Position numbers and translations under genes: made by a program
The notes under the pieces: generated by a model
Database searches by the model: none
What the model was told of the DNA's origin: nothing
The model's input: only the letters and a program-made list of their open reading frames with translations
Assembly: GCA_016189845.1 (NCBI GenBank)
Contig: JACPRT010000208.1
Coordinates: forward strand, 1-5,733
Source of the DNA: Chloroflexota bacterium
GTDB taxonomy: Bacteria > Chloroflexota > Dehalococcoidia > Lucifugimonadales > Lucifugimonadaceae
DNA: 5,733 bases
Reading direction: 5' to 3'
In this document: positions 1 through 5,241 of the stretch, piece by piece
Layout of the letters: the number at the start of each line of letters is the position of its first letter
How positions within the stretch are numbered: position 1 is the first letter of the stretch

Positions 1-1
1 C

Positions 2-799
2 ATACTTGCCATCGCAGTCCTGTTCATTCTGGCAGTCCCCAGGTCAGGCGCCGCGCGTGCGAAGCTTTCGCCCGGCATTGTCGTGGCGGGCATGGCGGCG
101 GTCATCGTCCTTGGCGGGTGGGTTCTTTCGATGGTCGGCCATGCGTCGACCACCGGCCTGATTGCGCAGGCGCTGGCAATAGCAGCCGCCATGGTAGTGA
201 TGGCGATTACTGCTCGCTGGCAAGGCTGGCGCCGGTGGTGGCTGCTTTGTGTGACGGCGGCGTATATCGCGGCATCGGCACACTTCCTGGCTCGCTTTGC
301 GGGTTCCGCTGCGGGCATGAGCGGCGCGCTGCTGATCGCCGAGGTGACGGCACTGTCCGCAGCGGCGCTCACCCCGTTCGTATGGCGTGTCGGATCGCGG
401 CCGCGCGTTGCGGCCCTCGCATTCGGGGTCGCAATCCTGTGGGCAGGATTCGCCGCCTCGCAGCCCCATATCGCTCGCTTCTTAGTCATATGGGACCTGG
501 GACTGAGCAGCCCGCTGCCTTTGTGGGCATTCGCGATCGCCCTGGCCGGGCTCGTCTACGGGGTCGTCGGCGGCAGGTCCCGACCTGCCGCGGTGGGGTT
601 CGCAGTGGTCGCTCTGGCCGGCCTGAGGCTCGACAACACGTACTTCGCGTTGCTTTCGCTTGCTGGCTTCGCGGTCCTGACGGCGGGCCACGATCCCGCG
701 CACGTTCTCACGATTCCCTCACGGCCGGGCGCCAGAGACTCACGCCTCTCTCACGCCGCGGAACGAAACTGGCGCCATCGGAAAGCGGCAGCCAGCTAG
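2..799 (+). CDS. Polytopic membrane protein of unknown function (5' partial)
   Basis: The frame is open from the left edge to a TAG at 797-799, giving at least 265 residues, so the true start lies outside the window; an internal GTG at 83 is only the first possible start inside it. The product is very hydrophobic, with about eight to nine predicted membrane helices separated by short Arg-rich loops (for example around QGWRR and VGSRPR) and a polar, basic C-terminal tail of about 35 residues. I recognise no catalytic motif, haem-ligand pattern or transporter signature, and do not assign a family. It does not look like the MsrQ/YedZ haem-binding membrane partner of molybdopterin reductases, although a molybdopterin-fold gene follows 78 bases downstream. 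That neighbour is probably in the same transcript, because the first terminator lies after it. Confidence is high that this is a real membrane protein and nil for a specific role. Confidence 0.75.
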   Translation: MLAIAVLFILAVPRSGAARAKLSPGIVVAGMAAVIVLGGWVLSMVGHASTTGLIAQALAIAAAMVVMAITARWQGWRRWWLLCVTAAYIAASAHFLARFAGSAAGMSGALLIAEVTALSAAALTPFVWRVGSRPRVAALAFGVAILWAGFAASQPHIARFLVIWDLGLSSPLPLWAFAIALAGLVYGVVGGRSRPAAVGFAVVALAGLRLDNTYFALLSLAGFAVLTAGHDPAHVLTIPSRPGARDSRLSHAAERNWRHRKAAAS

Positions 800-877
800 C
801 CGGCGTGGGACGACGTGTCCTGCGACAGCCCGGGCCGTTTGATCGATTGTGTCGTCGGAGCGAGGCGGGGCGAATAT

Positions 878-1384
878 ATGTCTGGCAGGAGCGTTCTCTC
901 GTACTTCCGGCATGAATCCATGGCGGAGGACCGTCCGCCATGGCACGTGGTCTGCGTCGACGGCGACGTGCAGCGCCCCCTCGCCGTGTCCGCCCTGGAC
1001 CTTTCCCGCTTCCCGCAGCGGGAGGTCGTCGCAGTCCGCGCGGGGACAGCGCTGCGCTGGCAAGGGGTCGATGTTCGATGGCTCCTGACGGTTTCTGGTT
1101 CTGAGCCCCGCGCCAGATTTGCGATATTTCACTCCGGAGACCGGCACATTTGCCTCCCCCTGGAGCAGGTTTCGAAGGAGAACGCACTCCTGGCGTTACG
1201 GGCTGAGGGACGATGGCTTGCGGCCGAAGAGGGCGGCCCGTGTCGCCTGGTTCTGCAGGGGAGCCGATGGCGCGACTTCGGGGGGCCGGTCGACCGCATT
1301 CAGGTGTGCGTTGATAGACCTGTGACCGTCGCGACCCACTTGTACGGAAGCGATTCGCCGCGAGCAACCGCCGGCGCCGCGTAG
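878..1384 (+). CDS. Small sulfite-oxidase-like molybdopterin-binding-fold protein, cofactor Cys absent
   Basis: A 168-residue protein from ATG 878, preceded by the purine-rich GGGG at 867-870. In-frame alternatives are GTG 815 (adds 21 residues with no family look) and ATG 920 (M15, just before the domain). Residues about 22-143 follow the layout of the oxidoreductase molybdopterin-binding domain (SUOX/YedY fold): VDGDVQRP at 27-34, a 'DL..FP' segment at 41-46, WQGV at 61-64 followed by LL at 69-70, a Phe-x-Ser/Gly-Asp-like stretch at 84-88, an 'LA(L)..EGRWL' helix at 105-114, GGPCRLV at 119-125, and a terminal 'V.RI.V' strand at 138-143. In catalytic members a cysteine just before the W-x-G-V strand ligates molybdenum. 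Here that stretch (50-60) has none; the cysteines are C26, C92 and C122. No Tat or Sec signal is visible. It may therefore be a cofactor-free or degenerate member. The assignment rests on pattern memory, not on an alignment; family moderately sure, function unknown. Confidence 0.6.
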   Translation: MSGRSVLSYFRHESMAEDRPPWHVVCVDGDVQRPLAVSALDLSRFPQREVVAVRAGTALRWQGVDVRWLLTVSGSEPRARFAIFHSGDRHICLPLEQVSKENALLALRAEGRWLAAEEGGPCRLVLQGSRWRDFGGPVDRIQVCVDRPVTVATHLYGSDSPRATAGAA

Positions 1385-1416
1385 CCTAGCCGGGCCGCAC
1401 ACAGGCTCGAGCGTGG

Positions 1417-1442
1417 CCGCCTCGCCGACGGCGAGGCGGTTT
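1417..1442 (+). terminator. Intrinsic terminator after the molybdopterin-fold gene
   Basis: CCGCCTCGCC (1417-1426) pairs perfectly with GGCGAGGCGG (1430-1439), a 10-bp GC-rich stem with a GAC loop, followed by a short TTT at 1440-1442. It starts 32 bases after the stop of the upstream gene and ends well before the regulator. The T run is short, but this is common in high-GC genomes. It separates the first two genes from the regulator and cox genes. Confidence 0.75.
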
Positions 1443-1528
1443 CGGCAAGGCCAATCCTCACGCGTTCCTCACGAATCGGCTGGCCGTCTTCGCGCGTCTC
1501 TCACCGCGGGCAAGGTAAACGTTCGTCT

Positions 1529-1558
1529 CATGGTGCTCTGACACCAATGTAGTGGTGC
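1529..1558 (+). promoter_or_regulatory. Putative operator upstream of the PAS-LuxR gene (TGGTG-N6-CACCA-N6-TGGTG)
   Basis: TGGTG at 1531-1535, CACCA at 1542-1546 and TGGTG at 1553-1557 alternate in orientation, each starting 11 bases after the last, so all would lie on roughly one face of the helix. The array ends 21 bases before the regulator's ATG. The TGGTG-N6-CACC core recurs upstream of coxB. An array of dyads is what a dimeric LuxR-type helix-turn-helix protein would bind; autoregulation is inference. No convincing -35/-10 pair is visible. The rest of the 1443-1578 gap shows no gene or other recognisable element. Confidence 0.45.
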
Positions 1559-1578
1559 GTTGAAACCAGGCGCAACGG

Positions 1579-2244
1579 ATGAAAACAACTGAAGAGATCC
1601 CGCTCTTCGATGCGGTGGACACCGCCGATGGCATGTTCGTGGTCGACTCCGGCCAGCGAATCGTCCGGTGGAATGCGGCAGCAGAGCGCATCTTGGGACA
1701 GCCGGGGAGCGCGGTGTTGGGCCGCCGCTGTTACGAGGTCGTTGCCGGACGAGAGAACGCCGTACGCCGCCACTGTCGCAAGAACTGCCCGGTCGTGGTC
1801 AATGCCCTGCGCGGCCGGCAGGTGCGCGATTACGACTTGCTGTGCACCACGCCGGCCGGCGACTCCAAATGGCTGAATTTCAGCATTGTCGTTCCAGTGC
1901 GCGGCGTCGCAAGGGGATTCGTCCTGCACCTGTTCAGGGACGTAACGGGCCGCCGCCGGTTTGAAGAGTTCGCGAGGTCGGCGGCCTCTGCGCTCAAGGA
2001 CCTGCAGTCGGCCGACGGCCATCTTGAGGAGAGCGTCCGCCCGGCGCCTGCGCCCATGCTGTCGAGGCGTGAGGAACAGGTGCTCCGGCTCATTGCGGCC
2101 GGGATGCGTACCAGGGACATCGCCGAGGCCCTGGGTGTGAAGCCGGTCACCGCCCGGAACCACGTGACTCGCTTGCTCAACAAACTGGGTGCTTCCAGCC
2201 GGCTTCAGGCGGTCGTGTACGCCTCCCAGCGAGGGCTTGTGTGA
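1579..2244 (+). CDS. PAS-LuxR transcriptional regulator, probable sensor/regulator of the cox operon
   Basis: A 221-residue one-component regulator. Residues about 8-125 form a PAS domain, ending in the usual 'HLFRDVTGRRR' type segment. A helical, charged linker runs from about 126 to 160. Residues 161-221 are a LuxR/NarL-type helix-turn-helix: LSRREEQVLRLIAAG, then a T.DIAE.L.V...TARNHV..LL.KLG core and an Ala/Leu-rich last helix. There is no receiver domain and no membrane segment, so it should be cytosolic and sense its signal through the PAS domain. That domain holds C51, H65, C66, C70 (the HCRKNC motif) and C89, a set able to bind a metal, haem or Fe-S centre, or to act as a redox switch; which one is inference. 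ATG 1579 has only a weak ribosome site (AGG at 1568-1570). It lies 130 bases upstream of coxB in the same direction, which points to control of that operon. Domain calls are firm; the target is inferred from context. Confidence 0.88.
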   Translation: MKTTEEIPLFDAVDTADGMFVVDSGQRIVRWNAAAERILGQPGSAVLGRRCYEVVAGRENAVRRHCRKNCPVVVNALRGRQVRDYDLLCTTPAGDSKWLNFSIVVPVRGVARGFVLHLFRDVTGRRRFEEFARSAASALKDLQSADGHLEESVRPAPAPMLSRREEQVLRLIAAGMRTRDIAEALGVKPVTARNHVTRLLNKLGASSRLQAVVYASQRGLV

Positions 2245-2245
2245 A

Positions 2246-2260
2246 CCCGGGCGCCCCGGG
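2246..2260 (+). other. GC-only hairpin just after the regulator stop
   Basis: CCCGGG (2246-2251) and CCCGGG (2255-2260) form a 6-bp stem with a CGC loop, one base after the TGA of the regulator. There is no T tract, so it is at best a weak or Rho-assisted attenuation point between the regulator and the cox genes. It may equally be chance in GC-rich DNA. Confidence 0.3.
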
Positions 2261-2278
2261 CCCAGGATCTCGCGCCGG

Positions 2279-2317
2279 TTGGTGATTGTGCACCTATTTA
2301 TGGGTAAGAGGTGCGCA
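2279..2317 (+). promoter_or_regulatory. Putative cox promoter/operator region with dyads
   Basis: This is the most AT-rich patch of the 130-base gap before coxB, with TATTTAT at 2295-2301 as a possible -10-like element; no clear -35 partner is visible. Two overlapping dyads are present. TGGTG-N6-CACC (2280-2294) is the same element as in front of the regulator gene. TGTGCACCT (2287-2295) and AGGTGCGCA (2309-2317) match as an inverted repeat at 8 of 9 positions, 22 bases apart (two helical turns), flanking the AT-rich core. This arrangement fits a regulated promoter, with the upstream PAS-LuxR protein as the first candidate to bind (inference). Confidence 0.5.
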
Positions 2318-2363
2318 TAGCCTCTGGCGGTGGCAGGGCGGGTCGGATGCTGACCAGGCAAAC

Positions 2364-2369
2364 GGAGGG
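2364..2369 (+). promoter_or_regulatory. Ribosome binding site of coxB
   Basis: GGAGGG lies 5 bases before the GTG at 2375. It is the strongest Shine-Dalgarno match in the gap and fixes this non-ATG start. Confidence 0.7.
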
Positions 2370-2374
2370 CCACT

Positions 2375-3124
2375 GTGAACAGGGACACGATCACCGTCGC
2401 GGCCCTCTGGGCCGTCCTGACGGTGATCGGCGAGGCGCTCGTCATCGGAATCGGGCTCTTTCCGGCGCCGCTCGCCGAGGAGGCCAAGATCGTCGATGAG
2501 GCATTTGAGCATCTGGTCATCCTCGGGGTCCCGGTATTCACCTTCGTCGTTTCCGTCCTGGTCTACGCCGTAATTCGTTTCCGGCGCCGCGGTGCAGAGC
2601 TGGAGGACGGCCCGCCGGTACGGACCCACGGCAAGTGGGTGGCCTTCTGGTTCGCCTGGACCACAGCGCTGACGGTCGCCGTCATCATCCACCCGGGGGT
2701 TACCGGCCTCCGGTCGCTCACGGCCTCGCATGGTGAGGATCCCGATCTGCTGGTGAAGGTCACCGGACAGCGCTGGCTGTGGACCTTCGAATACCCGGAA
2801 CAGAACGTCACTACGATCAACGAACTCGTGATCCCGGTCGACAAGCTGGTCAGGTTCGAGGTGACCGCGCCCGACCGCGACGTGCTCCATTCTTTCTGGA
2901 TACCGGCGTTCCGGATCAAGATCGACGCCGTACCGGGACTTGTGACGCACACGTACGCACGCGCGACCAGGGTCGGCGCCTTCGAGGAGGACGTGGACTA
3001 CCGGGTGCAGTGCGCCGAGCTCTGCGGGCTCGCCCACGGCAAGATGGCCGCTACGTTGAGCGTGGTGAGCCAGGAGGAGTTCGAGCAATGGGCGAAGGGG
3101 CGCGCCAGGGTAGAGGCACGGTAG
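2375..3124 (+). CDS. coxB: Cytochrome c oxidase subunit II (CuA subunit)
   Basis: A 249-residue subunit that accepts electrons from cytochrome c at the binuclear CuA centre and passes them to haem a of subunit I. Three hydrophobic segments are visible: about 5-28 (signal anchor or cleaved signal), 45-67 and 86-108, with the basic RFRRR between the last two. This places the C-terminal cupredoxin domain on the outer face. The CuA ligands are complete: H172 (in VLHSFW), then C213, E215, C217, H221 and M224 in CAELCGLAHGKM. E215 is also the expected Mg/Mn-site residue. The aromatic electron-entry patch is QRWLWTFEY (about residues 132-140). There is no lipobox cysteine and no C-terminal CxxCH, so this is an aa3-like rather than a haem-c-fused caa3 enzyme. 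In the last membrane segment (KWVAFWFAWTTAL) the glutamate that sits three residues before the conserved Trp-Thr in canonical subunit II, the K-channel entrance, appears to be Trp. The stop is 2 bases from the coxA start. Confidence 0.96.
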   Translation: MNRDTITVAALWAVLTVIGEALVIGIGLFPAPLAEEAKIVDEAFEHLVILGVPVFTFVVSVLVYAVIRFRRRGAELEDGPPVRTHGKWVAFWFAWTTALTVAVIIHPGVTGLRSLTASHGEDPDLLVKVTGQRWLWTFEYPEQNVTTINELVIPVDKLVRFEVTAPDRDVLHSFWIPAFRIKIDAVPGLVTHTYARATRVGAFEEDVDYRVQCAELCGLAHGKMAATLSVVSQEEFEQWAKGRARVEAR

Positions 3125-3126
3125 CC

Positions 3127-4953
3127 ATGGCAGCCATCTTCCCTGTGTTACGCGGGCTCCTATTCGCAGGAGTCGGTCTCGGCATCGGCGCAGGGCTCGC
3201 CGTCCTGTTCACGAATCTGACAGGCCGGCCGGCAAAAGAACCTGTCATCGCCCTCGGGTACGTCTTCGCCCTCATTGGCTGGCTGCTGGGCGTGGGCATG
3301 TGGGACTCGTGGGCGAAGGAATGGTTTGGCGGCAAAGCCCACATTCAACACGGGGGCGGCGTCGGCAGGTACTTCAGGTTCACAACCGACCACAAGGTAA
3401 TCGGTATCCAGTACCTGGTGACCATGGTCGTGCTGTTCCTGCTCGCGGGGATCGGGGCGCTGGTGATGCGCGTTGAACTGGCCGACGCGGGCCAGAACCT
3501 GCTCTCGCCTGGAGACTACAACACGGCGATGAGCCTCCATGGAATCATCATGATCGCGGTGGCCGTGGCGACCATCATCGGCGGTTTCGCCAATTTCACG
3601 CTGCCGATCATGATCGGCGCCAACGACGTCGCCTTCCCCCGCATCAATGCCCTCAGCTACTGGATCGTGCCCCCCGTCGCGGTGCTGCTCGTGCTTACCC
3701 CGGTCTTCGGCGGGTTCGACAACGGTTGGACGGGCTATCCTCCGCTTTCGGTGGTGAACGCGCCAGGCGCCCTGCTGTTTCTGCTGGCGTTCCTCACCTT
3801 CGGGCTGTCGTCGATCCTGGGCGGCATCAACTTCGTGGCCACCGTCATAACCCTGCGCGCCCCCGGAATGACGTGGTCGCGGCTCCCGATCTTCGTGTGG
3901 GCGGTCTTCGCTGCCGCGTTGATCTCCTTCATCGCAACGCAGTGGGTCGCCTATGCACTGCTGATGGTGATCCTCCAGCGGATCTTCGGGATGCCGTTCT
4001 TCAACCCGCCCGGCGGCAACGCGGTGATGTACGAGCACATCTTCTGGTTCTACTCCCATCCGGCCGTGTACATCATGATCCTGCCGGCGTTCGGGATCTT
4101 TCTGGAGATCCTTAGCCACTTCTCCCGCAAACCGCTATTCGCCTACAAGTGGGTAGTACGCGCCTTCCTGTTGATCGTCGTGATGAGCTTCGTCGTGTGG
4201 GCGCACCACCTGTTCACGAGCGGCATGAACAGCAGAATCCACCTGCCGTTCATGGTCCTGACCGAGCTGATTTCGATCCCGACCGGGGTGGTGTTCCTTT
4301 CCGCACTCGGGACGATCTGGCGGGGACGGATGTGGCTCACGACGCCAATGCTGTTCGCTCTTGCGATGGTGTTCAACTTCCTGATCGGCGGCCTGACCGG
4401 GCTCTTCCTTGCCGACGTGCCCACGGACATTCAGCTCCAGGACACCTACTTCGTGGTGGCCCATTTCCACTACACGATCATGGGTGGCGAGATCTTCGCC
4501 ATAATGGCCGCCATCTATTACTGGTTCCCCAAGATCACCGGCCGCATGTACAACGAGACGCTCGGGCGGGTGCACTTCGTGGGCATGACGCTCTTCTACA
4601 ACGTCACGTCCATCGCCATGTTTGTCGTGGGGACGGCGGGCATGAACCGAAGGGTCGCCGATTACCCGGCGGACCTCTCGGGGACAAATCTGTTCATAAC
4701 CGTGGCGTCCTTCCTGCTGGCTGCCTCTTTCCTGCCGTTTGTGTACAACATGGTGGCCTCGTGGACGCGCGGGCCAAAAGCGGCCGCCAACCCCTGGGGC
4801 GCTCGCACCCTCGAGTGGCAGACCTCGTCGCCGCCTCCGCTCGAGAACTTCGAGCACCCGCCGGTGATCGACGATCCCTACGGCTACGGCAGTCCGGCCA
4901 GGCAGCCCGTAGCCGGTCCTGCCTATGGCGCGGCGCCAGGCTCGGGAGACTAG
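3127..4953 (+). CDS. coxA: Cytochrome c oxidase subunit I, A2-type haem-copper oxidase with N-terminal two-helix extension
   Basis: The 608-residue catalytic subunit reduces O2 at haem a3/CuB in the membrane. Ligands: H138 and H448 (haem a), H446 (haem a3), H311, H360 and H361 (CuB), with Y315 in place for the His-Tyr crosslink (HPAVY). The motif is YSHPAVY: Tyr309-Ser310 occur and the D-channel Glu is Ala313, the A2-family signature. The D-channel entry is kept (N156, D167, N174). The K-channel Lys (K362 of Rhodobacter sphaeroides) is Val389 in IPTGVVF, the S299 equivalent is Leu326, and glutamates sit at 327 and 380. The Mg-site His is Gln438, next to D439. ATG 3127 follows AGAGG (3112-3116) and the coxB stop by 2 bases. 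From it, about 80 residues with two helices (about 7-30 and 39-60) precede the usual first motif TTDHK (86-90), making it longer than the common 530-560. ATG 3298 (M58) is a less likely start. The C-terminal tail has the typical NPWGARTLEW and a Pro/Gly-rich end. Confidence 0.97.
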   Translation: MAAIFPVLRGLLFAGVGLGIGAGLAVLFTNLTGRPAKEPVIALGYVFALIGWLLGVGMWDSWAKEWFGGKAHIQHGGGVGRYFRFTTDHKVIGIQYLVTMVVLFLLAGIGALVMRVELADAGQNLLSPGDYNTAMSLHGIIMIAVAVATIIGGFANFTLPIMIGANDVAFPRINALSYWIVPPVAVLLVLTPVFGGFDNGWTGYPPLSVVNAPGALLFLLAFLTFGLSSILGGINFVATVITLRAPGMTWSRLPIFVWAVFAAALISFIATQWVAYALLMVILQRIFGMPFFNPPGGNAVMYEHIFWFYSHPAVYIMILPAFGIFLEILSHFSRKPLFAYKWVVRAFLLIVVMSFVVWAHHLFTSGMNSRIHLPFMVLTELISIPTGVVFLSALGTIWRGRMWLTTPMLFALAMVFNFLIGGLTGLFLADVPTDIQLQDTYFVVAHFHYTIMGGEIFAIMAAIYYWFPKITGRMYNETLGRVHFVGMTLFYNVTSIAMFVVGTAGMNRRVADYPADLSGTNLFITVASFLLAASFLPFVYNMVASWTRGPKAAANPWGARTLEWQTSSPPPLENFEHPPVIDDPYGYGSPARQPVAGPAYGAAPGSGD

Positions 4954-4956
4954 GCC

Positions 4957-5235
4957 GTGAGCCGCATATTCGCAAAGGAAGAGGGACAGTTGGCGCAGGA
5001 TTCATACCAGTCCCGCAAGCGTACCGGGGCGAACATGCTCGTGGCCCTGATCGTGCTCACGGTGGTCGAGTTCGCGATCGCCATCGGCCTCAACGGGCCG
5101 ATCATGCTTGCCGGCCTGGCGATCTTCGCGGTCCTGGATGCCTGGTTCATCGCCGAGTACTTCATGCACCTCCACCAGCTGCGAAGGCATGTGGCAGAAG
5201 CCTGGCACGCGGTGACCAGAGGAGTGAGGGACTAG
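4957..5235 (+). CDS. Prokaryotic-type cytochrome c oxidase subunit IV
   Basis: A small accessory subunit of 92 residues that binds the I/II/III core and probably helps its assembly or stability. Two hydrophobic helices are visible: about 27-46 (MLVALIVLTVVEFAIAIGL) and 50-71 (IMLAGLAIFAVLDAWFI). The second ends in EYFMHLHQLRR, matching the FMHL hallmark of the short bacterial subunit IV family. Its place between coxA and coxC supports the call. The start is ambiguous: GTG 4957 has GGGAG at 4944-4948 (8-base gap) inside coxA, whereas in-frame TTG 4990 has GAGGG at 4981-4985 and would give 81 residues, losing only a polar N-terminus. GTG is preferred because it keeps the 3-base spacing to the coxA stop. 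Confidence 0.85.
   Translation: MSRIFAKEEGQLAQDSYQSRKRTGANMLVALIVLTVVEFAIAIGLNGPIMLAGLAIFAVLDAWFIAEYFMHLHQLRRHVAEAWHAVTRGVRD
4981..4985 (+). promoter_or_regulatory. Alternative internal ribosome site in the subunit IV gene
   Basis: GAGGG lies 4 bases before the in-frame TTG at 4990, so translation could begin 11 codons downstream of GTG 4957. The upstream site (GGGAG, 4944-4948) has comparable strength; the sequence does not settle the start. Confidence 0.35.
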
Positions 5236-5241
5236 CCGTCG

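Noticed and set aside
118..915. Alternative + frame of 265 codons overlapping the first membrane gene and the start of the next
   Set aside because: Arg/Gly-rich with no domain; the overlapping frame gives a clean membrane protein ending at 799.
1528..2541. Long minus-strand open frame (337 codons) across the regulator and the start of coxB
   Set aside because: It runs antisense through two well-supported genes, has no recognisable domain, and is typical of shadow frames in GC-rich DNA.
2779..3126. In-frame upstream extension of coxA into coxB
   Set aside because: This stretch overlaps the essential CuA-coding region of coxB, and its translation is low-complexity Arg-rich; ATG 3127 is well placed after the coxB stop.
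4051..4071. Possible NO reductase identity of CoxA because of unusual channel residues
   Set aside because: The crosslinking tyrosine (Y315), all CuB and haem ligands and a complete CuA subunit are present, which fits an oxygen reductase.
3160..4119. Minus-strand open frame of 319 codons antisense to coxA
   Set aside because: Its composition (His, Arg, Asp, Gln-rich, no hydrophobic core) is that of a complement-strand shadow of a membrane protein gene.
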